Assembly: GCA_934120265.1 (NCBI GenBank)
Contig: CAKOTU010000004.1
Location: forward strand, 1 to 64,000
Reading direction: 5' to 3'
Length of the DNA: 64,000 nt
Origin: an uncultured Bacilli bacterium
GTDB taxonomy: Bacteria; Bacillota_I; Bacilli_A; RF39; UBA660
Positions 43,247-52,356 of the stretch are shown here, piece by piece (position 1 is the stretch's first letter; each line of letters starts with the position of its first letter). The notes under the pieces were generated by a model. The model saw only the letters and a program-made list of their open reading frames with translations. It had not been told where the DNA came from and searched no databases. A program made the translations under genes and the position numbers.

Positions 43247-43711
43247 ATGTCAAAAGAAGTATATTTAACTCAAGAAGGGTTAGACGAATTAAAGAAAGAA
43301 TTAGAACATTTAAAATTTGAAAAAAGACCAGAGGTAATCAATGCATTAAAAGATGCTCGTGCTTTAGGTGATTTAAGTGAGAACGCTGAATATGATGCTG
43401 CTCGTCAAGAACAAGCTATTGTTGAAGGACGTATTGTTGAACTTGAAGCAATGATCGAAAATGCTGTTGTTATAGAAAAGAAAGCTACGGATTCTGTTAG
43501 TATAGGAACTAAAGTAAAAATAGAATATGTTGATGATAAAGAAACAGATGAGTATTCTATTGTTGGTTCTAAGGAAGCAGATCCATTCTTAAATAAGATT
43601 TCTAACGAATCTCCAATTGCACAAGCAATCATGGGATTAAAAGTTGGAGATGTTGCTCATGTCGTTAGTCCTAATGGACAATATGATGTTAAAATATTAG
43701 AAATAGTTTAA
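43247..43711 (+). CDS. greA: Transcription elongation factor GreA
   Basis: 154 residues. N-terminal coiled coil with ARALGDLSENAEYDAARQEQ, whose tip acidic residues reach the RNA polymerase active site; C-terminal FKBP-like domain. GreA stimulates cleavage of backtracked RNA. Start at the ATG at 43247, with AGAGGTGAT upstream; an in-frame start at 43214 lacks a site. Position after the U32 pair is as in B. subtilis, except udk is missing. Confidence 0.96.
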   Translation: MSKEVYLTQEGLDELKKELEHLKFEKRPEVINALKDARALGDLSENAEYDAARQEQAIVEGRIVELEAMIENAVVIEKKATDSVSIGTKVKIEYVDDKETDEYSIVGSKEADPFLNKISNESPIAQAIMGLKVGDVAHVVSPNGQYDVKILEIV

Positions 43712-43732
43712 GCACTGATTGTGCTTTTTTTC
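43710..43732 (+). terminator. Intrinsic terminator after greA
   Basis: AAGCAC / GTGCTT stem and T run; -10 TATAAT for the next gene follows at 43743-43748. Confidence 0.8.
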
Positions 43733-43766
43733 TTTATTGTGGTATAATTTTTGTAGAGGTGATGGT

Positions 43767-44918
43767 ATGAACATTAATAATTTAGATGAATTTATTAGTG
43801 AAGAATTGTCACGACGTCTTGGAGAGGAAATTAAAGGAAATTATTTTACTGATAAAATGTTATCTTGGTTGGAAACATTAACTATAAATTCAATGACTTC
43901 TCCTAAAACTATTTCAAGATTAACAAATTTAAAAAAATTAAACATTATAGGCCAAACCCAAAGAGAATATGGAGATAATATAGTTATAGATTATGATGAA
44001 ATAAACGAATTAAAAAATCTAGAACAATTAGTTATTTTAAATAATTATCATATTAAAAGTTTAGATTTGAGTAATTTGGAAGATTTAGAATGTCTAATAT
44101 TAGTTGCTAATCAAAATTTAGAAGTAATTAAGGGTTTAGATCAACTTAAACATTTAAAGCATGTTGTTATTGTAGGAAGTAATATTAAAAATAAAGAGTG
44201 GTTGGAAAGTTATATTTCAAATACAAAGAAGACAAAAATAAATATTTTAGATTATCGTTTATTTAATTACATTGCTAAGGATAAGAATCTTCAGAGTAAA
44301 TTATTTGAAACAATTGGTAGTTGCCAAACTAACTTATTATTTGCGGAAAAAATAGGAATTGGTGAGATATTCTGTTATACATACTCTATGATTGATGAAA
44401 TATATACTCGAGCTAATCAAATAATTAAGGAAAATATTTCTGATAGTATGTCAGAAGAAGAAAAAGTAAGAGTATTATATAATTATGTTATTAATCACTT
44501 AGATTATGACACAGAAGAACTTGAAAAAAGAGATAACTTGATTTTAAAAGATGAAAGAATTATAAAGGTTTATAAAAATAAGTATAAGTATATAAATAGT
44601 AGCTATAGAGCTTTTACTACTGGTAAAGTAGTGTGTGAAGGGTATGTTGGTATGCTTATATATCTTCTTTCTCAAATTGGGATAGAAGCAAGAAATGTAT
44701 ATTGTGTAGTTAAAGCTTTTGGTAGAAGTATAGATGGATATTACAATCATTCAGCAATTAAAATTAAAATAAATGGTGAATGGTACTATTTTGATCCACA
44801 GATAGAAGAAAAGAATCAAGATAATAAGTATTTTATGCAAACAAAAGAGGAATTTAGTGTAACTCATGATATTTTGGTTACAACAGAACTACAAGAAAAA
44901 CAGAAAATAAAAAGATAG
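43767..44918 (+). CDS. Transglutaminase-like protein with leucine-rich N-terminal region
   Basis: 383 residues. The first half has irregular leucine-rich segments (LKKLNIIG, LEQLVILNN, LECLILVANQNLEVI). The second half is a transglutaminase/cysteine-protease-like fold. The Cys lies in GKVVCEGYVGMLIYLLSQIG, the His in YYNHSAIKIKINGEWYYFDP, and the Asp is the DP of that block. No signal peptide is visible, so it appears cytoplasmic, which is uncommon. AGAGGTGATGGT precedes the ATG at 43767. Substrate unknown. Eight bases separate it from the HD-fusion gene. Confidence 0.75.
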   Translation: MNINNLDEFISEELSRRLGEEIKGNYFTDKMLSWLETLTINSMTSPKTISRLTNLKKLNIIGQTQREYGDNIVIDYDEINELKNLEQLVILNNYHIKSLDLSNLEDLECLILVANQNLEVIKGLDQLKHLKHVVIVGSNIKNKEWLESYISNTKKTKINILDYRLFNYIAKDKNLQSKLFETIGSCQTNLLFAEKIGIGEIFCYTYSMIDEIYTRANQIIKENISDSMSEEEKVRVLYNYVINHLDYDTEELEKRDNLILKDERIIKVYKNKYKYINSSYRAFTTGKVVCEGYVGMLIYLLSQIGIEARNVYCVVKAFGRSIDGYYNHSAIKIKINGEWYYFDPQIEEKNQDNKYFMQTKEEFSVTHDILVTTELQEKQKIKR

Positions 44919-44926
44919 GTGGATTT

Positions 44927-46438
44927 ATGGATGATATTTTGCAACAATTGATTATAAATAAAGATAGTGTATATCCAGAATTGAATGAGTTTTTAGAAAA
45001 AACAAATTGTGATGAGCTATTAAGTGTTTTAGATAGCGTAAAGAAAAATAAGCTGTTTAAATCATATTTTCATGGCCTTCATCATTCTCAAAAAGTATGT
45101 TTTTTTGCATACTTAATTGGTAAGAATTTGAAGCTTGATGATGATGACATGAAAATAGTATTAGATGGGGCTTTGTATCATGATATTGGGAGGATGAATG
45201 ATAGAGAAGATAATATTCATGGATATAGTGCTGCTTATAGAATAGGAAAAGAACATAAAGACTTTGGTCCATTTTATGAAGATGGTTTAAAGTTTACTTA
45301 TTTAAAAGCAATATGCGATATGCATAGTGTGGAAGATGAACGATTTAAGCCAATTTTTGAAGATTATGAATTTGAAAATGGCGATATAGAATTTGAAAAA
45401 TTTAAATTACTTGCTAGTGTTCTTAAAGATGCCGATGCTTTAGATCGTCAAAGATTTAGAAAAACTACTCAAGCTGCTTTAAAAGAAAAATTTTTACGTT
45501 TTGACATATCAAAAGATTTGATTCATTTAGCCAAACTTATTAATGATCATTATACTTATAAAATAGATGAAATTATGTATAATAAGTATAAAGAAAAATA
45601 TGAGGGTGAGGCAGAACTAGGATGTTTTCATGGTATTGGATTTGATTTTTTCAGATTAGAAAGTATTTTAAATTATGGAATTCTTTCACAGTATGAAAAA
45701 ATCAAACAGGGAATAAATTCAACAAGAAATTTCAATGGAAATAATGGAAATATTTGGGTATCAGTAGTCGATTCTAATGATTTACAAAAAGATGGTAAGG
45801 CATACAATACTTTTATTAAAAACGGAATAAGTTTTTATTGCTTAGTGCCTCACTTAATTGAAGGTAAAAAAGGTAAAAATAATAATGGAGAGTTTGAACC
45901 TATCAACTCTTGGGAATATGAAGATGAGCATTTTGTTTTTGACAAGATAGATTATAGTAATATTCATTCTTTAGTTATTAAAAAAGAGATTTTAAACAAA
46001 AGGATAGATGAAATAAATTATCTATGTGGTTCTTGTAATTATGATATTGTTAGTCAAAAAGTATTAAGCTTTGTTGATGAGATAAAAAAGAGAAGTGGTA
46101 TTAGTGTTGATTTTGGAGAAGCTAATATAATATTGGATAAGTTTAAAAAAGAAGTTATCGATTATGAGAAAAAAGATGAAAATGAGCAAAAGAAAACCAA
46201 CAAAGAATTTATGCAAACTATAGATGATTATATTTTGGAATTGAATGAAGTCGTTCGAAAATGGATGATGCAATTTTATTCTAAAATTTTGAATAAAGAT
46301 GGAAATATTAGAGTTGGTGATGTTATTGCTGATATATTAAGTAGGTACAGCGATAAAGTTAAAGATATTTATAATAATGATGAAGTCATCATAGTACTAA
46401 ATGATTTAGGAAAGAAATATAGTAAGGTATATGTTTAA
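44927..46438 (+). CDS. HD-domain hydrolase fused to a possible ADP-ribosyltransferase-like domain
   Basis: 503 residues. Residues 45-200 form an HD domain: FHGLHHSQKV, ALYHDIGRMND with the HD pair, CDMHSVEDE, and VLKDADALDRQRF with the last Asp. From about residue 225 a new domain begins with CFHGIGFDFFRLESILNYGILS. This resembles the start of ADP-ribosyltransferase-like folds (H-G, then a helix ending in GILS); this link is tentative. The C-terminal 150 residues are helical and charged. It is probably cotranscribed with the transglutaminase-like gene. Substrate unknown. Confidence 0.6.
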   Translation: MDDILQQLIINKDSVYPELNEFLEKTNCDELLSVLDSVKKNKLFKSYFHGLHHSQKVCFFAYLIGKNLKLDDDDMKIVLDGALYHDIGRMNDREDNIHGYSAAYRIGKEHKDFGPFYEDGLKFTYLKAICDMHSVEDERFKPIFEDYEFENGDIEFEKFKLLASVLKDADALDRQRFRKTTQAALKEKFLRFDISKDLIHLAKLINDHYTYKIDEIMYNKYKEKYEGEAELGCFHGIGFDFFRLESILNYGILSQYEKIKQGINSTRNFNGNNGNIWVSVVDSNDLQKDGKAYNTFIKNGISFYCLVPHLIEGKKGKNNNGEFEPINSWEYEDEHFVFDKIDYSNIHSLVIKKEILNKRIDEINYLCGSCNYDIVSQKVLSFVDEIKKRSGISVDFGEANIILDKFKKEVIDYEKKDENEQKKTNKEFMQTIDDYILELNEVVRKWMMQFYSKILNKDGNIRVGDVIADILSRYSDKVKDIYNNDEVIIVLNDLGKKYSKVYV

Positions 46439-46455
46439 ATGGTTGAGGTGAGAAA

Positions 46456-46821
46456 ATGAAAAAGGGATTTACTTTGATAGAACTATTAGCTGTTTTAGTT
46501 GTTTTAGGATTACTTGGATTAATAGTTATTCCTGTTGTAGATAAAATATTAAAAGATAGTAGAAATGATTTATATGATTTACAAATTAAAAATATAGAAG
46601 ATGGTGCCAGAAATTGGGCTGCTAAAAATCCACTAACACTTCCTGAAAATGGAAATTCAACAACAAAAACAATAGCTGAATTAGAGGAAGAAGGATTTAT
46701 TGAGGTTGATGTAAAAAATCCTAAGACTGGTGAAGTTTTTTGCGACGATTCTTATGTAACAATAACTAATACAGGTAGTGGTTTTACTTATAGTTATGAT
46801 GCTGATTCAGGAAGTTGTTAA
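46456..46821 (+). CDS. Small type IV prepilin
   Basis: 121 residues, pilin sized. The signal is MKKG then FTLIELLAVLVVLGLLGLI, Glu at mature position 5. The globular domain resembles pseudopilin-like minor pilins (KNIEDGARNWAAKNP) and has a Cys pair near the end (VFCDDS, SGSC). It sits directly upstream of the murE-like gene, with the stop 11 bases before that start, so it may share its transcript. Confidence 0.82.
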   Translation: MKKGFTLIELLAVLVVLGLLGLIVIPVVDKILKDSRNDLYDLQIKNIEDGARNWAAKNPLTLPENGNSTTKTIAELEEEGFIEVDVKNPKTGEVFCDDSYVTITNTGSGFTYSYDADSGSC

Positions 46822-46832
46822 TAGGTGGATAT

Positions 46833-48206
46833 ATGATAAAAATAAAAACAGATTCAAGAAAAATAGTACCTGGGGATACTTTTGTTGCACTTCCAGGAAT
46901 TAGTAGTGATGGACATGACTACATTGATTTAGCAATAAAAAATGGAGCAGCCAAAATAGTTGCGGAACATGGATCTTATAGTGCTCCAACAGTTATTGTT
47001 CCCGATACAAGAGTTTATTTAAATCAGTTATTGGAACAAGAATATGGCTATATTATTGATGAGATGAAAATTGTTGGAATTACTGGAACTAACGGTAAGA
47101 CAACTAGTTGTTACTTGACTTATCAAATATTAAATAATTTAGGTATAAAATGTGCTTATATAGGTACAATTGGTTTTTATCTAAAAGATAAAGTAAGAAA
47201 TTTGCCTAACACTTCAGTTGATATTGCCGACTTGTATGGGCTTTTAGTAGAAGCTTATGAAAATGGATATAAATATGTATGCTTAGAAGTTAGTAGTCAA
47301 GGATTATCAATGAACAGATTCCAAACAATAAAATTTGATGTAGCGGTATTTACTAATTTAACGCAAGATCATTTAGATTATCATAAAACAATGGATAATT
47401 ATTGCGTAGCTAAACAACAACTATTTAAGCAAATCAAAAAAAATGGTAAAGCTATTATTAATAGTGACGATAAATATAAAGATCATTATTTATTAAATGA
47501 TAATGATAATGTAACTTTTGGTAAGAATGGTGATTATAAAATATTATCTATGAAATTTTCTAGTAAAATATCATTATTAGAATATTCATATAATAATAAA
47601 AATTATGTAGCCAAAACACATCTTTTGGGAGAGTATAATCTTTATAACCTAATAACTTCTATTTCTATTTGCCATGAGCTTGGAATTGATTTAGATGAAA
47701 TAAATAGTGTTATAGATAAATTAAAAATGCCAAGTGGACGTATGGAGAAGATAGAATACAACGATAATGTTATAATAGTTGATTATGCTCATACACCTGA
47801 TGCGATTGAAAATATTTTAAAAACAATAAAACCGATATGTGAAGGGAATTTATATGTGGTTTTTGGATGTACTGGTAGTCGTGATAAAACTAAAAGACCT
47901 ATTATGACTAATATGGTTTTAAATAATGTTACCAAGGCTATTATAACAATAGATGATCCCCACGATGAAGATCCTAAAGAAATAGTAAATGATATGTTAA
48001 AAGGAATAAACCTAACTAATTATGAGATTTGTTTAGATCGTAAGAAAGCTATACATCTTGGTATGGATTTATTAAGAGAAAATGACTTTTTGCTAATATT
48101 AGGTAAAGGTCATGAAGAATTTATAATATTTAAAGATAAGAAAATTCCTTTTAATGATAAAAATGAAGTATTAAGTTATATCGATTATAAAAAGCAAAAT
48201 GCCTAG
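46833..48206 (+). CDS. MurE paralogue with altered substrate motifs
   Basis: 457 residues, full Mur ligase fold. The P-loop is GITGTNGKTT, and the Lys expected to be carbamylated is kept in NYCVAKQQLF. However, the UDP-MurNAc-dipeptide loop reads NLPNTSVDI where the neighbour has NTTPDI. EVSSQGLSMNR has Gln for the usual His. The amino-acid-binding motif reads DDPHDED where the downstream copy has DNPRTED. ATP use seems intact; the acceptor or the added amino acid is probably different. The start at 46833 has AGGTGGAT upstream. Confidence 0.8.
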   Translation: MIKIKTDSRKIVPGDTFVALPGISSDGHDYIDLAIKNGAAKIVAEHGSYSAPTVIVPDTRVYLNQLLEQEYGYIIDEMKIVGITGTNGKTTSCYLTYQILNNLGIKCAYIGTIGFYLKDKVRNLPNTSVDIADLYGLLVEAYENGYKYVCLEVSSQGLSMNRFQTIKFDVAVFTNLTQDHLDYHKTMDNYCVAKQQLFKQIKKNGKAIINSDDKYKDHYLLNDNDNVTFGKNGDYKILSMKFSSKISLLEYSYNNKNYVAKTHLLGEYNLYNLITSISICHELGIDLDEINSVIDKLKMPSGRMEKIEYNDNVIIVDYAHTPDAIENILKTIKPICEGNLYVVFGCTGSRDKTKRPIMTNMVLNNVTKAIITIDDPHDEDPKEIVNDMLKGINLTNYEICLDRKKAIHLGMDLLRENDFLLILGKGHEEFIIFKDKKIPFNDKNEVLSYIDYKKQNA

Positions 48207-48209
48207 TAG

Positions 48210-48256
48210 AACACCTAGTGATATTTGTCATAGAATATCACAGGAGGTGTTTTTTT
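48210..48256 (+). terminator. Terminator hairpin that contains the murE ribosome-binding site
   Basis: AACACCT and TGATATT on the left pair with AATATCA and AGGTGTT on the right, followed by seven T. The right arm includes AGGAGGTG, the ribosome site for the GTG start at 48257. The same hairpin can end transcription and block translation. Confidence 0.8.
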
Positions 48257-49597
48257 GTGAATATAAAAAGTGATTCACGTAAAGTTGAAAAGGGAGATAC
48301 TTTTGTTGCTTTAAAATATTCCAATGATGGCCATCAATATATTGAAGATGCTATTAAAAGAGGTGCGACTAGTGTAGTTGCAGAACATGGTTTATATAGT
48401 GTTGATACACTTATTGTCAAAGATACTCATGAATATTTGGTAAATTATTTAAAAACTAATTATTGGGATAAAATAAAAGATTTAAAAATTATTGGAATGA
48501 CAGGAACTAATGGAAAGACAACAACTTGTTATCTTTTACATAAAGCGTTAAATATGCTTGGAGAAAAAAGTGCTTATATAGGTACAATTGGTTTTTATAT
48601 TGATGAAAAAATAAAGAATTTAGAGAATACAACTCCAGATATTTTAGAAATATATGAGATGCTACTAAAAGCTAAGAACGAGAATTGTAAATATGTTGTT
48701 ATGGAAGTAAGCAGTCATGCTTTAAGTTTAAATAGAGTAAAAGGATTAGAATTTGATATGGCACTATTTTCTAATTTGACTCAGGATCATCTTGATTACC
48801 ATCATACAATTGATAACTATTTGAATGCTAAAAAGAAATTATTTACAATGTTAAAAAATGATAAATTGGCTATTATAAATATAGATGATAAATATTATAA
48901 GGATTTTATTATGGAAGAAAATAATAATAAAACATATGGTTTTAAAGATTCTAATTATCAAATAACAAAATATAATTATAATCTTAATGAAAGTAATTTT
49001 GTTATTAATGATTGTGATATTTATAAAACTAAATTAATAGGAAAGTATAATATTTATAATCTAACTTTGATTATAGCAGCTTTAAATAATTTAGGTTTTG
49101 ACTATGAACAAATATCTAAGGTTATAGAAAATTTAGATAGTCCTAGTGGTAGGATGGATAAAATAATGTATGGTAGTAATGCTATTATTATTGATTATGC
49201 TCATACACCTGATGCAGTAGAAAATGTATTATTAACAGCAAAAGAATTAAATCCTAATCACCTTTACGTAATAGTTGGATGTGGTGGAGATAGAGATAAG
49301 ACAAAACGCCCAATAATGGGGAAAATAGCTGTTAATAATGCTGATCATGTGGTATTTACTAGTGATAATCCTAGAACAGAAGATCCAGATGAAATAATAC
49401 AAGATATAGTACAAAAGCTTGACAAAAAAAACTATGAAATTGAAGTAAATCGAGAAAAAGCTATTATTAGGGGTATACAATTACTAAAAGAAAATGATAT
49501 ACTAATGGTGCTTGGTAAAGGACATGAAAACTATCAAATTATTGGTAAAGATAAAATATTTTTTGACGATAAAAAGGTAGTATTAGATAATATATAG
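48257..49597 (+). CDS. murE: UDP-MurNAc-tripeptide synthetase, DAP type
   Basis: 446 residues. The P-loop is GMTGTNGKTTT, the substrate loop NTTPDILEIYEML, EVSSHALSLNR is kept, the carbamylated Lys lies in LNAKKKLF, and the amino-acid motif DNPRTEDP is the meso-diaminopimelate signature. It adds meso-DAP to UDP-MurNAc-L-Ala-D-Glu in the cytoplasm. GTG at 48257 is the start, eight bases after a strong AGGAGGTG; an ATG-type start upstream would lie inside the hairpin. mraY follows after 11 bases. Confidence 0.92.
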   Translation: MNIKSDSRKVEKGDTFVALKYSNDGHQYIEDAIKRGATSVVAEHGLYSVDTLIVKDTHEYLVNYLKTNYWDKIKDLKIIGMTGTNGKTTTCYLLHKALNMLGEKSAYIGTIGFYIDEKIKNLENTTPDILEIYEMLLKAKNENCKYVVMEVSSHALSLNRVKGLEFDMALFSNLTQDHLDYHHTIDNYLNAKKKLFTMLKNDKLAIINIDDKYYKDFIMEENNNKTYGFKDSNYQITKYNYNLNESNFVINDCDIYKTKLIGKYNIYNLTLIIAALNNLGFDYEQISKVIENLDSPSGRMDKIMYGSNAIIIDYAHTPDAVENVLLTAKELNPNHLYVIVGCGGDRDKTKRPIMGKIAVNNADHVVFTSDNPRTEDPDEIIQDIVQKLDKKNYEIEVNREKAIIRGIQLLKENDILMVLGKGHENYQIIGKDKIFFDDKKVVLDNI

Positions 49598-49608
49598 GAG
49601 TTGATATA

Positions 49609-50601
49609 ATGTTAGTTTTAGCAAAATCTGCTTTAGCACTTATGGTAGCGTTTGTAATCTCAGTTGTGTTTGGGCTTATATTAATACCATTTTTAAGAAA
49701 AATAAAAGCTAATCAAAAAATTAGTATATTTCTAAGTGAAAAGCATAAAAAGAAAGATGGAACGCCTACAATGGGAGGGTTAATATTTATTATTCCAACT
49801 ATTGTTTCGATGATTATTCTTATTTTAATGAATAAGTTAGAGTGGACAGATAACTTGTTTATTATAATGTTTGTCTTCTTGTCATATGCGTTACTTGGTT
49901 TTATAGATGATTTTTTAATTATAAAAAGACATAACAATGAAGGTTTAACAGAAATTCAAAAACTTATAGGGCAAATATTAATTGCTGTTATTTTCTTTTT
50001 TATATTTATGAAAAGTGGAAGACAACCAGTATTAGATATTCATACATTAGGAATAAAAATTAACTTTGGTTGGTTTTACGGTTTCTTCATATTGTTTGTT
50101 TTGGTAGCAAGTAGTAATGCGGTTAATTTAACAGATGGATTGGATGGATTGGCTGGTGGACTTTCTGCTATAGCATTCTTATCGTTTGGTATTATAAGTT
50201 TTGGTTCTTATTGGATAGCCGGAAGTGAAGAAATTGGTATCTTCTGTTTTATATTAGTAGGGGCATTATTAGGATTCCTTGTTTATAATTCATATCCAGC
50301 TAAGGTTTTTATGGGAGATACTGGTTCTCTTGCTTTAGGCGCAACACTAGCAAGTGTAGCAATTATTACTAGTCATGAGATAACATTGATTGTTGTATGT
50401 GGTGTGTTTGTTGTTGAAACATTTTGCTGTATTATTCAAATGATTGCAGGAAGATATTTTAATAAAAAGGTATTTTTAATGGCACCTTTACATCATCATT
50501 TAGAAAAATTAGGCTGGGCTGAAACAGATATTGTTAAAATGTTTTTAGTTGTAGGTACAATTTTAGGATTGTCTGCAGTCTTATTTGCAGTATGGTTATA
50601 A
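49609..50601 (+). CDS. mraY: Phospho-MurNAc-pentapeptide transferase
   Basis: 330 residues with ten membrane helices. MraY signatures: KKDGTPTMGG, LGFIDDFLI, NLTDGLDGLAGG, FMGDTGSLALG and the MAPLHHHLEKLGW loop. It makes lipid I on the inner membrane face from undecaprenyl phosphate. Its position after murE is part of a reduced dcw-type cluster lacking murF, murD and ftsW here. Confidence 0.96.
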   Translation: MLVLAKSALALMVAFVISVVFGLILIPFLRKIKANQKISIFLSEKHKKKDGTPTMGGLIFIIPTIVSMIILILMNKLEWTDNLFIIMFVFLSYALLGFIDDFLIIKRHNNEGLTEIQKLIGQILIAVIFFFIFMKSGRQPVLDIHTLGIKINFGWFYGFFILFVLVASSNAVNLTDGLDGLAGGLSAIAFLSFGIISFGSYWIAGSEEIGIFCFILVGALLGFLVYNSYPAKVFMGDTGSLALGATLASVAIITSHEITLIVVCGVFVVETFCCIIQMIAGRYFNKKVFLMAPLHHHLEKLGWAETDIVKMFLVVGTILGLSAVLFAVWL

Positions 50602-50622
50602 ATAGCATAATGCTATTTTTTT
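50600..50622 (+). terminator. Intrinsic terminator after mraY
   Basis: AAATAGCA / TGCTATTT stem and T run. Confidence 0.82.
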
Positions 50623-50681
50623 CTTGCATTTTTTAGAACTATTATATATAATTGAATTAGTAATAATAAGGATGTGGAAAT

Positions 50682-52268
50682 ATGAGAAATAAAAAAGGAT
50701 TTACTTTAATAGAATTATTAGCCGTAATAATAATATTATCTGTGTTAGTAGTTATTACAGCGCCTGTGATTTCTAATTCAATAGAAAATTCTAAAAGAAG
50801 TAGTGCGATGGAGAGTGCTAATAGTTTGATTCAATCGGCGGAGTATTATTTTTTAAGTGCATCGCCAAAATATGGTAAGATTGATGTTTTAAGTGATAAA
50901 TTAAGTTATAAAGGTGAAAAACCGGACTTGGGAGAAGTTGAAATAAATAAACAAGGAAAATCAAGAATTTATACATATGTTAATGGCTATTGTATAACAA
51001 AGGAGTTTGGTACTGAATTATATGCAAATAAAATGAATAAAGAAGATTGTAGTTGGTTTGGAACAGATAATTATGAGACAACAGAAGGAACAACATTTAC
51101 ATTAAATAATCAAACAATAAAAAATTATTTAATATATGGCAATAGTATTCAAGATGGTACTCCAACGCCAGATAATTCTGCCGAAGTAAAAAGTACTGGA
51201 GATTTACTAACAAGTAGTAATTGTGCTAGCTATGGAAGTGATGCATGTAGTAACATCGGTAAGTATGTAGTACAAGTTAAGGATAGAGGTAAGAATCTGT
51301 TTGATTATAGTTATTTAAAGCAACAGGGCTCATCGGGTGGTTTAACAATGACAAGCACTGGTGACGTTATAACAATTAATGGAACATTAACTAATTCTGG
51401 TGATATAAAACTTTCTGATGTTTTCCCAAATATATTTGATGTAAATAAAACCTATACATTAAAAATTGATGTAGTAGGTGGAAGTGGGACCATTGGAGAA
51501 GGAACAGGAATAACGTTTGCGTTTTCTTTGTTTAATTCAGCAAACACTAAATATATAAGAACAAACGTAAATGCAACAGCGCTAGATAATATAGCTTCTG
51601 TAACCTTTTCTGGAAGTGTTTTTGCAGGAGAAGAGAAATTACACCTTTTATTACAAAATTGGAGATTAGGAAATACTTACAGTAATTATCAAGTAAGGAT
51701 TCAAATAGAGGAAGGCAGTAGTGCAACATCTTATGAAAGCTACAAAGCAGCTTTAACAAATATATATTTAGATGAACCATTAAGAAAAATAGGAGATTAT
51801 GCAGATTACATAGATTTTTATAATAAAAAAATAGTGAGAAGAGTTAGTAGTAAAACTTTTGATGGAACAGAGCGTTGGACTATAATGACAGATGTAGGGG
51901 TAGCTAGAGCAATGCAACACACATTAACAGACAGCAAAGCTAATACCACAAAATCTTTATTAGCACAATCTAATTATTATGTTGGCGCTACTTGGGAGGA
52001 TGTATATAATGGTAAGATTGGTGTTGCAAGAAGTAAAGATGCAATAAGAATTAGACCTAAAGAAACCTTGCCAACTATTGCTGAATGGAAAGCGTTTTTA
52101 CAGCAACAAAATAATGCAGGAAATCCGTTAGTAGTAAATTATGTATTGGCAGAGCAATCAGAAGAAACGATAGATTTACCAAATATAGAATTATTAGATG
52201 GTAGTAGCACACTATTAATTAATACTGAAGTAAGTCCAAGTAAAGTTACATTAACAACAAATAAATAA
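50682..52268 (+). CDS. Prepilin-like protein carrying a phage-tail-like module
   Basis: 528 residues. The prepilin signal is RNKKG then FTLIELLAVIIILSVLVVI. Residues 30-125 are a pilin-like domain with a Cys pair. From about residue 200 (KDRGKNLFDYSYLKQ) the sequence follows a pattern common in Firmicute phage minor tail and baseplate proteins: a carbohydrate-binding-like beta domain, then IQIEEGSSATSYESYK, LDEPLRKIGDYADYIDF and a C-terminal beta region. The chimera suggests a phage receptor-binding or structural module was recruited to a pilin stem. GGATGTGGAAAT precedes the ATG. Confidence 0.8.
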   Translation: MRNKKGFTLIELLAVIIILSVLVVITAPVISNSIENSKRSSAMESANSLIQSAEYYFLSASPKYGKIDVLSDKLSYKGEKPDLGEVEINKQGKSRIYTYVNGYCITKEFGTELYANKMNKEDCSWFGTDNYETTEGTTFTLNNQTIKNYLIYGNSIQDGTPTPDNSAEVKSTGDLLTSSNCASYGSDACSNIGKYVVQVKDRGKNLFDYSYLKQQGSSGGLTMTSTGDVITINGTLTNSGDIKLSDVFPNIFDVNKTYTLKIDVVGGSGTIGEGTGITFAFSLFNSANTKYIRTNVNATALDNIASVTFSGSVFAGEEKLHLLLQNWRLGNTYSNYQVRIQIEEGSSATSYESYKAALTNIYLDEPLRKIGDYADYIDFYNKKIVRRVSSKTFDGTERWTIMTDVGVARAMQHTLTDSKANTTKSLLAQSNYYVGATWEDVYNGKIGVARSKDAIRIRPKETLPTIAEWKAFLQQQNNAGNPLVVNYVLAEQSEETIDLPNIELLDGSSTLLINTEVSPSKVTLTTNK

Positions 52269-52288
52269 ATTTACATGAATTTTACAAG

Positions 52289-52318
52289 AAAAAGAGTTTA
52301 TAAAAAAAACTCTTTTTA
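52289..52318 (+). terminator. Intrinsic terminator
   Basis: AAAAAGAGTTT / AAACTCTTTTT stem, then T residues. Confidence 0.85.
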
Positions 52319-52356
52319 ATATTAGTAAAAATTGGTATAATATTTATGGTGATAGT

